A stretch of 64,000 nucleotides of DNA from a bacterium (GTDB lineage Bacteria > Myxococcota_A > Bradymonadia > UBA7976 > UBA1532), in contig JAUHYW010000045.1 in the NCBI GenBank assembly GCA_030426085.1, positions 1 to 64,000 of the forward strand. Reading direction: 5' to 3'. The translations under genes were made by a program, and so were the position numbers. This document shows, in pieces, positions 17,560 to 30,797 of this stretch. The notes under the pieces are model-generated. The model ran no database searches and was not told the DNA's origin. It saw only the letters and a list, made by a program, of their open reading frames with translations. Positions within the stretch are counted from its first letter, which is position 1. Every line of letters begins with the position of its first letter.

Positions 17560-20500
17560 GCGGAAGAAGATGAACCACTGCCCGCTGCCCAGGCTCGATC
17601 GGCCGCACTTGCGCCGGCCGTCGTCTTCGCCCCAGTCGGTGCCGTCGCTCTGGTTGCTGTCCATGCCCCGGTCGTCGAAGTCGACGGTGAAGTCGGTGGT
17701 CGAGCCGCACGAGTCCTCGCCCTCGAGGTAGCCCGCGTTCCAGCGATCGTTCACCCCCCGGTAGGCCCCGTTGCGGTTGTTGCGCCGGGCGGGCTCGGGC
17801 TGGTCGTCGCCGGCGCCGTTGCCCTCGCTGAAGCACGAGTTGGCGTCGCTGCCGGTCGTGATCTCGCGGTACCAGGGCACGTCGTAGAACGACAGGTCGA
17901 CGGTCATCGCCGATCCGGCGCTGCGCACGGCGTCGCGGCAGACGAAGCGCAGGTCCGAGCGCCCGGTGAAGTGGCGCATGCCGTTCCACACGCCCCGGTG
18001 CCCGCTGCCCGGGGCCAGCGTGCGCAGGTCGGTGTAGTAGCCGCTCGCCTCGTCCCGCAGCATCGTATTGCGGGTCGAGGCGACCAGGGTCCAGCCGCCG
18101 CCGTCGGTGCTCTGGTCGCAGTACACGTCGCGCACGGTGGGGCCGCCCAGCTCCCGGATCTTGTAGACGCCGCTGCTGGTGAAGCCCCGGTCACGGGCGT
18201 CGCGGCAGGTCTTGAAGACCTGGCCCGCCGAGCTGGAGGTGATCCCGGCGCAGATGACCGATCCGTTGGCGTTGATGCCCCGCATGTACTGGCCGTTGGG
18301 GCAGCTCTGGCTGCCCGAGCGGGGGCGCCCGCAGACGCTGCTGCCGTCGGCGTTGATGCGCACGATGGCCTGCCCCGAGCCGCAGCTGTTGCCCGGCAGG
18401 CGGGTCAGCCCGGCGTTGTCGGGGATGCAGTCGATGCGGCCGTCCGATCGGATGCGGCGCACGACCTGCCCGTTGGGGCAGGCCCGGTCGCCGCTGCGGA
18501 AGGTGCGGCACTCGGTGCGCCCGTCGGCGTGGATCCGGTAGATGCCCTGGTTGCCGCCGCAGGTGTTGGACGGCACGGCGGTGAGGCCCTGGCGGTCGGC
18601 GACGCAGACGATGTTGCCGCTCGAGGTGATGCGGGTGACGACCTGCCCGGCGGGGCAGGTGCGGTCGCCGGAGTGGAGCTGGCGGCACTCGGTGCGCCCG
18701 TCGGGGCGGACGCGGTAGATGGCCTGCCCCCCGCCGCAGGTGTTGCCCGGCAGCGCGCTGAGGCCCCGGTCGTCGGCGGCGCAGTCGAGGCTGCCGTCGC
18801 TGTTGATGCCGATGACCTTCTGCCCGTCGGGGCACACCCGGTCCCCGCTGTGCAGCCGGCGGCACTCGGTCCGTCCGTCGGCCCGGATCCGGTAGATGGC
18901 CTGCCCCCCGCCGCAGGTGTTGGCCGGGATGCCGCCGAGGCCGCTGCGGTCGATGCGGCAGATGACGCTGCCGTCGTCCTGCAAGCCGGCGACGTACTGG
19001 TTGGCGGGGCACGCCTGGTCGCCGGCCCGGGGGCGCCCGCAGACGGTGGCCCCGTTGGGCGCGATGCCGACGATGGCCTGCCCCGGGCCGCAGTTGTTGG
19101 CCGGCACGCCGGGCAGGCCGGCGTCGTCGGGGGCGCAGATCACGCTGCCGTCGTTGCGGTGGCCGATGACGAGCTGGCCGTCGGGGCAGCGCTGGGCCCC
19201 GGCCCGGGGTCGGCCGCAGACGGTGGCCCCGTTCTCGGCGATCTCGATGAGCGCCTGCCCCGCCCCACAGCGGTTGGCGGGCAGCGCGACGAGGCCGGTG
19301 TTGTCGTCCCGCTCGCAGATGGGGTTGCCGGCGTTGTTCCAGCCGCGGAAGGCGGTGCCCGCGGGGCAGGCGACCGAGCGGCAGACGGCGCGCCCGGCGG
19401 CGTCGACCCCGACGAGGACCTGGTTGCGCCCGCAGGCGTATTGCGGCGGCACGAGCAGCCGCCCGTCGCCGTCGAAGACCTGCACGTCGTCGACCCAGAT
19501 GCCGAGCGCCCCGGCCTTCAGTCGCCCGGTGGCGTCGACGTTGCCCGCGGCGGTGACGCTGCCCCCGGTGGAGATGTTGCCCCCGGCCTGCACCGCGGCG
19601 GTGCGCATGGTGCCGGTGAACCGGGTGCCGTTGCTCAGGGCGACGTCGCCCCGCAGGTCGAGGTCGCCGGTCACCCGGGTGTTGCCGGCGAGGGTGCCGA
19701 TGCGGGCGGTGTCCACCCGGGCGTCGTCGATGGTGGCGTTGGTGATGTCGGCGGTGGTGACCTGGGCGTTGACCGCGATCAGCTCGGCGAGGGCGTGCAG
19801 GGTGCCGCCCACGGTCAGGGCGCCGGTGATCCGGGCGTCGCTCTCGAGGCTGATGCCCTCGTCGTTGATCAGGCGCAGCCAGCCGTCGCGGTTGCCGCCT
19901 TCGAGCGGCGAGACGACGATCGACGCCTGGCTGTTGTCCCAGATGACGCCCTCGCCGGCGCCGGGGTCGTTGATGCGCAGGCGGTTGACCCCGACGATGT
20001 TGCTGTTGCGCAGGCTGATGGCGTTGCGCGAGTCGCCGCCGATGACGATCTGCCCCGCCTGGAGTTGGAGGTCGCCGTTGCTCATCACGAGCGCGCCGGC
20101 CTTGGCGTCGTCGCCGTCGTCCCGCACGTAGGGCAGCAGGTTCGGGTCGGCCCGGAAGCGGCCGACGACGAGGTCGGCGACCTCGCCGGGGTCGGCGCTC
20201 TGCCCGTCCTGACCGTCCTGGCCGTCCTGCCCATCCTGGCCCGCGTCGCCGGCGATCCCTCGCGGACCGCGTGGCCCCCGCTCGCCCTGGGGGCCCTGTG
20301 GTCCGACCGGGCCGGCGGGGCCGACCTCGCCCCGGGGGCCGGCCGGGCCCTGCAAGCCGGTGGGGTCGCCGACCCACCGCCCGCCGTCGTCGATGACCAG
20401 CCGATCGCCGATGCTCACCGAGCCGGGGTGGATGTCACCGCGCACGTCGCGGGCGGTGTCGGCGACGAAGGCCGCCGGCACCTTGCGCAGCGGCGTGCGC

Positions 20501-20837
20501 GGGCGCAGCGGGTCGCCGCCGTCGATCTGGATCTCGAGCCAGATCCCGGCCCGCGCGAACAGCGCGCCGTCGAGCCGCTGTTCGCTGCCGATGGCGACGG
20601 CGTAGTAGCCCTCGAAGAACGGCACCGCGGGGTGGATCTCTTCGAAGAGCGGCTGGCCCCCGTCGGCGGCGGCGTACAGGCGGATGATGATCCGGTGCTC
20701 GCCCTCGAGCGGGCGGTCGTCGCCGTCGTAGACCAGCCCCTCCTGGAAGATCTGGTCGGGCAGCGCGTGGGCCGCGGTGGGCCCGATCAGCGCGGTGAGG
20801 GCGGCGAGCGCGAGGGCCGGCCGGAGGAAGCGGGTCG

Positions 20838-20841
<4 letters not shown>
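17545..20841 (-). CDS. secreted collagen-like / Cys-repeat / fibrinogen-like protein
   Basis: 1098 residues from the ATG at 20839-20841, which overlaps the TSP3 gene stop (ATGA). Order: signal peptide (LALAALTALIGPTAAHA); an N-terminal beta domain (~25-150); a collagen-like Gly-X-Y segment at ~164-215 ending in (GQD)n; a middle region of short beta-helix-like phrases (~240-460); seven 59-residue repeats, four Cys each (pattern CGxGQAI..I..DGRT.C..CP.GQ.V..I..DG...C), at ~468-869; then a bacterial fibrinogen-like domain from ~874 with VYCDQSTDGGGWTLV. The architecture suggests a long secreted fibre with a C-terminal recognition domain. It is co-transcribed with the TSP3 lipoprotein. Confidence 0.88.
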
Positions 20842-25112
<4,271 letters not shown>

Positions 25113-25143
25113 CGATCCTCCCCTGGAACTGATTCCACCCCTA

Positions 25144-25166
25144 CCAATATGTTCTGTAAATATTGG
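25144..25166. promoter_or_regulatory. AT-rich inverted repeat in divergent promoter region
   Basis: Perfect 7-bp arms CCAATAT and ATATTGG flank 9 bp. The surrounding 80-bp gap between the TSP3 lipoprotein and the small rightward lipoprotein is strikingly AT-rich for this window. Related sequences GGAACTGATTCC (25125-25136) and GGAATATGATTC (25165-25176) lie 40 bp apart on either side. It is likely an operator/promoter for one or both genes. Confidence 0.45.
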
Positions 25167-25192
25167 AATATGATTCAAGGGGGACGACGACG

Positions 25193-25585
25193 ATGCGACG
25201 CCATGACACACGCCGGCTGGCCTGGGTGGGGTTCGTCGCCGCGCTGTGGCTGGCGGGGTGCGGGCAGGAGGCCCCGCCCGAAGCCAGCGTCGCGCCGACG
25301 GCGGTGCAGCCGGATGATCGGTCGCAGCGGCTCGAGGCCCGACTCGCCGAGACCGAGGCCCGGTTGATCCGGGCCGAGGCCCGCGCGGCGCTGGCCGAGG
25401 GGCAGATCCGCGCGCTGAGGGCGTCGGCGGCCGAGGCGCCGGCCGAGCCCGATCCGACGGTGGAGCTGCGCACCGAGGGCGAGATCAAGGCCGCCGCGAC
25501 GGGCGTCGACGACGGCGCCGGGGGGCCGGCGTTGCAGCTCGGCGAGGGGTCGGAGCCGGCGCCGGCGGTGGCTCCGGCGGACTGA
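25193..25585 (+). CDS. small coiled-coil lipoprotein
   Basis: 130 residues from the ATG at 25193 (GGGGGA site 8 nt upstream); an ATG at 25163 lies inside the operator-like repeat. The signal ends in ALWLAGC. Residues ~40-80 form a short Arg/Glu/Ala coiled coil (RLEARLAETEARLIRAEARA) and the C-terminus is Pro/Ala-rich and likely disordered. This resembles small outer-membrane lipoproteins with a helical spacer, but no family is recognisable. It is divergent from the TSP3 operon and convergent with the thioesterase gene. Confidence 0.7.
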   Translation: MRRHDTRRLAWVGFVAALWLAGCGQEAPPEASVAPTAVQPDDRSQRLEARLAETEARLIRAEARAALAEGQIRALRASAAEAPAEPDPTVELRTEGEIKAAATGVDDGAGGPALQLGEGSEPAPAVAPAD

Positions 25586-25594
25586 GCGGCCCGG

Positions 25595-26030
25595 TCAGCC
25601 GGTCAGCGCCCGCCGGATCGCGTCGGGCAGCGGGCGCACGATCATCGGCGGCCCGTCGGCGGGCCCGGGCTCGGCCCACACCCGCACCTCGCGGCCCTCG
25701 ACCACCACCCGGCCGCCCAGGCTCAGCCGGTGCTCGACGGTGAAGCTGCGCCGCCCGATGGCCGCCACCCGGCACTCGGCGGTGAGCGTATCGCCGAAGG
25801 TGGCCGACGCCCGGAAGTCGGCTTCGGCCCGCACCAGCGGGGTGCCCAGAGCCCCGAACTCGGCCTTCAGGCGGTGGTGGCTCAGCCCGGCGGCGTCGAG
25901 CATGGCGTGGGTCGAGGCGTCGAACCACGCGTAGTAGCGGGGGTAGAAGACGACCCCGGCGGCGTCGCAGTCGCCCCAGGTCACCGCGATCGGGCGCCGG
26001 TGGCTCAGCCCGGGCGCCGGCCCGTCGGCG

Positions 26031-26044
<14 letters not shown>
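25595..26044 (-). CDS. hotdog-fold acyl-CoA thioesterase (4HBT family)
   Basis: 149 residues, the usual size. The family signature WGDCDAAGVVFYPRYYAWFD is present near residue 23, including the Asp that acts in 4-hydroxybenzoyl-CoA-type thioesterases. It is followed by the long helix and the VRAEADFRASATFGDTL strand region. It should hydrolyse an acyl- or aroyl-CoA; substrate cannot be read. Its start lies inside the end of the DnaJ-like gene (14-nt overlap in another frame), which implies co-transcription and possibly translational coupling. Confidence 0.88.
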
Positions 26045-26942
<898 letters not shown>

Positions 26943-27003
26943 AGGGGTCCTCGTCTCGGGAGGGGTGTCACGCCGATGACGCTAACCACGGGGGCGGGCG
27001 GTG

Positions 27004-27017
27004 ACAACCGCGGTTGT
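27004..27017. promoter_or_regulatory. perfect 14-bp palindrome ACAACCGCGGTTGT
   Basis: Continuous, uninterrupted symmetry in the gap between the leftward DnaJ-like gene and the rightward E1-alpha gene, 57 nt before the GTG start of the latter. It is a plausible operator; no ligand is suggested by neighbours. Confidence 0.4.
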
Positions 27018-27073
27018 GCGGCGAGGGCCGATCGGGGTACGACGGGCGGCCCCGTCGCCCAGTGAGGTCGAAC

Positions 27074-28168
27074 GTGAAGCGCTTCTCTGCCTATGAGTTC
27101 CCCGAGTACGTCGACTGGCGCCCCGATCCCGAGGTGCAGGCCGGGTTCGCCGCCACCATCACCCGCGATCCCGAGCGGGCGGCCCTGATCGACGCGCTCG
27201 ACGACGACGCCCTGGTCGATCTCTATCGAGGCCTGGTCGCCGCCCGCCTGCACGACGTGCAGCTCAAGCGGTGGGTCAAGCAGGGGGTCATCACCAAGGC
27301 CTGGCTCGGCAGCGGCGAAGAGGCGGTCACCGTCGGATCGTGCGCCGCGCTGGGCCCCGACGACGTCGTCGGGCCGATGATCCGCAACGCGGCGGCGCTC
27401 ATCGAGCGAGGGGTCTCGCTGGTGGACTGCTTCGCGGGCTACCTCGGCACCACCGACTCGATCACCGGCGGCCGCGATCTGCACATCGGTGATCCCGACA
27501 AGGGGGTCATCCCGCCCATCAGCCACGTCGGCGATCTGGTGCCGGTGATGGCCGGCTGCGCCCTGGCCTTCCGCATGCGCAAGGAGCCCCGGGTGGCCCT
27601 CACCTGGACCGGCGACGGCTCGACCGCCACCGGCGCGGTGCACGAGGGCCTGCGCACCGCCGCCGCGCTCGGCGCCCCGCTCGTCTGCGTGGTGCAGGAC
27701 AATCAGGTCGCCCTCGGCACCCGCATGGAGGCCGCCTACCGGGGCGACTTCACCGCCTATGGCGCGGCCTACGGGGCGATGCTGCTCGAGATGGACGGCA
27801 ACCACGTCCTCGATTGCTACGCGGCGACGAAGCGGGCGGTCGACGCCTGCCGGGCCGGGGACGGGCCGGTGATCATCGTCGCCCGCACCTTCCGCATGGG
27901 CGGGCACGCGACCCACGACGAGCGCGAGGCCCGCGAGCTGTTCGACGACGCGGTCTACCGCCACTGGGGCCAGCGCGATCCGGTGGGCTGCTACGAGACG
28001 TGGCTGGTCGAGCAGCGGGGTGTCGATCGGGCCCGGCTGGAGGCGGTCGAGGCCGAGGTCGCCGCGCAGATCGACGCCGCCGCCGAGGAGGCCAAGGCCG
28101 GGCGCGGGGTGCGGGAGCCCGATCCGGCGACGGTCACCGACGGGGTCTACGCCGCCGAGGCCGGCTGA
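27074..28168 (+). CDS. 2-oxoacid/acetoin-type dehydrogenase E1 component, alpha subunit
   Basis: I choose the GTG at 27074 (GAGG six nt upstream) over the ATG at 27014, giving 364 residues. The thiamine diphosphate motif is clear: [18 protein letters not shown] then QDNQ about 30 residues on. The phosphorylation-loop region [19 protein letters not shown] is of the branched-chain/acetoin type. The protein decarboxylates a 2-oxoacid (or acetoin) in a multienzyme complex. The beta subunit, E2 and E3 genes are absent from this neighbourhood; the next gene is aroC, overlapping by one base (TGATG). Substrate cannot be assigned. Confidence 0.85.
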   Translation: MKRFSAYEFPEYVDWRPDPEVQAGFAATITRDPERAALIDALDDDALVDLYRGLVAARLHDVQLKRWVKQGVITKAWLGSGEEAVTVGSCAALGPDDVVGPMIRNAAALIERGVSLVDCFAGYLGTTDSITGGRDLHIGDPDKGVIPPISHVGDLVPVMAGCALAFRMRKEPRVALTWTGDGSTATGAVHEGLRTAAALGAPLVCVVQDNQVALGTRMEAAYRGDFTAYGAAYGAMLLEMDGNHVLDCYAATKRAVDACRAGDGPVIIVARTFRMGGHATHDEREARELFDDAVYRHWGQRDPVGCYETWLVEQRGVDRARLEAVEAEVAAQIDAAAEEAKAGRGVREPDPATVTDGVYAAEAG

Positions 28169-29250
28169 TGGGGTCGAGCACCGGGCGCTTGTTTCGGGTG
28201 ACGACGTTCGGCGAGAGCCACGGCGAGGCTCTGGGGGCCATCGTCGAGGGCTGCCCGCCGGGGCTGGCGCTCGATCTGGAGGCGCTGCAAGCCGATCTCG
28301 ATCGCCGCCGCCCGGGGCAGAGCAAGCTGACGACGCCCCGCAAGGAGAAGGATCGGGTCCGGGTGGTCTCGGGGCTCTTCGAGGGGGCCACGACCGGCAC
28401 CCCCATCGGGCTGCTGTTCTTCAACGAGGACGCCTACAGCAAGTCGTACGACAACGTGCGCGACCTCTTCCGCCCGGGGCACGCCGACTACACCTACGAG
28501 GCCCGCTACGGCCGGCGCGATCACCGGGGCGGGGGCCGGGCGAGCGCCCGGGAGACCGCGGCCCGGGTGGCGGCGGCGGGCGTCGCCCGGCAGCTCCTGG
28601 CGCAGCGCCACGGGGTGGAGGTCGTCGGCTGGGTCGAGCGGGTGGAGGATCTCGAGGCGACGGTCGACCCCGAGCAGGTCACCCGGGCCGCGGTCGAGGC
28701 CCACCCGACGCGCTGCCCGGTACCCGACGTGGCCGAGCAGATGGCGGCCCGCATCGCGGCAGTCCGGGCCGACGGCGACACCGTCGGCGGGGTGGTGGGC
28801 GCGGTGGCCCGGGGCGTGCCGGCCGGCTGGGGCGACCCGGTGTTCGACAAGCTCGACGGCGATCTGGCCAAGGCGTGCCTCTCGCTGCCGGCGTGCAAGG
28901 GCTTCGAGATCGGCAGCGGCTTCGCCGGCACCCGCATGCGGGGCAGCGCGCACAACGACCCGTTCTGGCACGACGGCGAGCGGGTGCGCACCCGGGGCAA
29001 CCGCCACGGGGGCACGCTGGGCGGTATCAGCAGCGGGGCCAGCGTCGTGATCCGGGCGGCCTTCAAGCCGGTCTCGACCATCTTCAAGCCGCAGGAGACG
29101 GTCGATCGGGACGGCAACCCGGTGACCTTCCGCAACAAGGGACGTCACGACCCGTGCGTGCTGCCCCGGGCGGTGCCGCTCGTCGAGGCGGCGCTGCTGC
29201 TCACCCTGGCCGACCACGCCCTGCGCGCCGCCGCGCTGGGAGCGCGGTAG
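28168..29250 (+). CDS. aroC: chorismate synthase
   Basis: 360 residues, normal length. It catalyses the FMN-dependent 1,4-elimination of phosphate from EPSP to form chorismate, the last shikimate-pathway step. All signatures are visible: [19 protein letters not shown] at the N-terminus, [20 protein letters not shown] in the middle, and [19 protein letters not shown] followed by [14 protein letters not shown] near the C-terminus. The ATG overlaps the E1-alpha stop by one base, so translation is coupled. No other aromatic-pathway gene is adjacent. Confidence 0.97.
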   Translation: MGSSTGRLFRVTTFGESHGEALGAIVEGCPPGLALDLEALQADLDRRRPGQSKLTTPRKEKDRVRVVSGLFEGATTGTPIGLLFFNEDAYSKSYDNVRDLFRPGHADYTYEARYGRRDHRGGGRASARETAARVAAAGVARQLLAQRHGVEVVGWVERVEDLEATVDPEQVTRAAVEAHPTRCPVPDVAEQMAARIAAVRADGDTVGGVVGAVARGVPAGWGDPVFDKLDGDLAKACLSLPACKGFEIGSGFAGTRMRGSAHNDPFWHDGERVRTRGNRHGGTLGGISSGASVVIRAAFKPVSTIFKPQETVDRDGNPVTFRNKGRHDPCVLPRAVPLVEAALLLTLADHALRAAALGAR

Positions 29251-29265
29251 GCCCCCGGCCGACGA

Positions 29266-30045
29266 TCACTCGCCGCCGTAGTAGATCAGGCTCACGCCCA
29301 GCCCGAGGTTCTCGCCGGCGAAGTCGGCGAGGTCGCCGAAGTCGAGCGAGACCCCGATGTCGAGCGCGTCGATGGGCGACCAGATCGCTGTCAACCCCAG
29401 CGGCACGCCGTCGGCCCCGAAGAAGGCGTACTGCCCCTCGTCGGCGAGCAGGAGCTCCATCAGCGTCGTGCTCAGCCCCAGGAAGAGCGGGTCGCCCGCC
29501 TGGAACCCGAGCGCGAGCGGGATCGTGATCGTCGCCGACCCGTCCTCGGCCGCGACCGCGATCTGCTGCCCGGCGTCGTACAGGGTGAGCACCCCGGCGA
29601 AGTTGAACCAGTAGGCCAGCCCGAGGTTCACCGCCCCGGCTTCGGTCACCAGATCCTGGGTGTAGCCCGCGGTCGGGGTCAGGATGAGCGGCCCCTCGGC
29701 GTAGGTCGTATAGCCCGCCGCGATGGCCAGCGGCCCCTTGCCGTCGCTGCTCGGCTCGACCGAGAAGCCATAGCTCACTCCCAGCGAGAAGTCATCGGTG
29801 ATGCCATAGCTCGCGCCCCACAGGCCGCCGACGCCGAGGCCCACCGTCGGGTCACCGCCCAGGGCGCCGATGTCGGCCGACAGCCCGACGCTGTACATGC
29901 CCTGGGGCAGCGTCAGCGGCCGGTCGCGCATGGCGTGGGGCCACCGGTCGGCCCCGGCCTCCTGCGCCGTCGCCGGCAGCGCCAGGGTCAGTACACCTGC
30001 CAGAGCCAGGGCCCACCGCCCGATCCGCCCGTGCCCGATTCGCAT
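29266..30045 (-). CDS. outer-membrane beta-barrel protein
   Basis: 259 residues with a signal peptide (ALALAGVLTLALPATAQ). The mature part alternates glycine/aromatic beta strands (GLGVGGLWGASYGITDDFSL, LTPTAGYTQDLVTEAGAVNLGLAYWFNFA) and ends in LGVSLIYYGGE, the pattern of a small outer-membrane barrel of about ten strands. The terminal residue is Glu rather than the common Phe. No porin subfamily is recognisable. It is convergent with aroC and divergent from a membrane-protein gene. Confidence 0.75.
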   Translation of the reverse strand: MRIGHGRIGRWALALAGVLTLALPATAQEAGADRWPHAMRDRPLTLPQGMYSVGLSADIGALGGDPTVGLGVGGLWGASYGITDDFSLGVSYGFSVEPSSDGKGPLAIAAGYTTYAEGPLILTPTAGYTQDLVTEAGAVNLGLAYWFNFAGVLTLYDAGQQIAVAAEDGSATITIPLALGFQAGDPLFLGLSTTLMELLLADEGQYAFFGADGVPLGLTAIWSPIDALDIGVSLDFGDLADFAGENLGLGVSLIYYGGE

Positions 30046-30067
30046 GTCGTCGCGTCTCCTCGTGTGT

Positions 30068-30088
30068 CACCCGTGTCCATCACGGGTG
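30068..30088. promoter_or_regulatory. 8-bp-arm inverted repeat next to a -10-like box
   Basis: Perfect arms CACCCGTG and CACGGGTG around 5 bp lie between the divergent barrel-protein and membrane-protein genes. A good -10 hexamer TACAAT (30103-30108) lies 14 bp to the right, so a bound protein would sit over the -35 position of the rightward promoter. Confidence 0.45.
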
Positions 30089-30116
30089 CCCGCGTCGCAG
30101 AGTACAATCCATCGGG

Positions 30117-30785
30117 ATGTGTATGACTCCCGATTACAGGTCTCGCATCGATTTTGTGCGCTGCGGCGGCGCCCCGGTTGCGTCCCCCGGCCCGGCGGCG
30201 GATGCTCGACCGATGCCCGGCTCCCGCCCCCTGCCGCCGATGTATGCCCGCGCCATCCGCTGGCGGGTCGCCGCCTTGTCGCTGTGGCTGGGCCGCATGG
30301 CGCTGGCCCCGTTTGGCCTCGCCCCATACCTGGATCCACTGCTGGCCGTGCCGCTGACCGTCGGCGCGATCGGGGCCGTGCTCGGGCCGTGGGCCCTGTG
30401 GCCGGATCACCGCCGGGCGGCGGCGTTCGAGGCGCTGGCGGGCGGCGTGGCGGCCGTGCCGGCGTTCGGCTGGCTGGCGCTGTCGTACGGCCCGGTCCCC
30501 GGCGCAGAGGCCGCCCTGCCCTTCGGCACCGATCCCGGCTGGCTGCCCGTCGCCGGCTTCGTCTGGCTCGCCGCCCTGGCCTTCACCGCCCGCCACGCCT
30601 TGCGCCCCGCCGCGTGGCTGCCGGCGGCGCTGCTGCTCACGCTCGATCTGCCGCCCCTGCACCGGGTGGTCTTCGCCGCCTCGCCCCGGCTGGCCGACGC
30701 GCTGGCCCCGCTCTCGATGGTGCTCGCGATCTTCGCCCTGGCCCGGCTGGAGAAGCGCGTGCCGCAGCCCGATCGGCCCCGCTGA
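30117..30785 (+). CDS. integral membrane protein, function unknown
   Basis: 222 residues as drawn. From about residue 42 it is largely hydrophobic, with four or five membrane helices (RVAALSLWLGRMALAPFGLA, LLAVPLTVGAIGAVLGPWAL, AALLLTLDLPPLHRVV and others). The first 40 residues look like leader sequence, and the TACAAT box lies only 9 nt before this ATG. The true start may therefore be the ATG at 30213 or 30240 (MYARAIRWR), or the mRNA may be leaderless. No family recognised. Confidence 0.6.
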   Translation: MCMTPDYRSRIDFVRCGGAPVASPGPAADARPMPGSRPLPPMYARAIRWRVAALSLWLGRMALAPFGLAPYLDPLLAVPLTVGAIGAVLGPWALWPDHRRAAAFEALAGGVAAVPAFGWLALSYGPVPGAEAALPFGTDPGWLPVAGFVWLAALAFTARHALRPAAWLPAALLLTLDLPPLHRVVFAASPRLADALAPLSMVLAIFALARLEKRVPQPDRPR

Positions 30786-30797
30786 AGGGCCCCCGGG

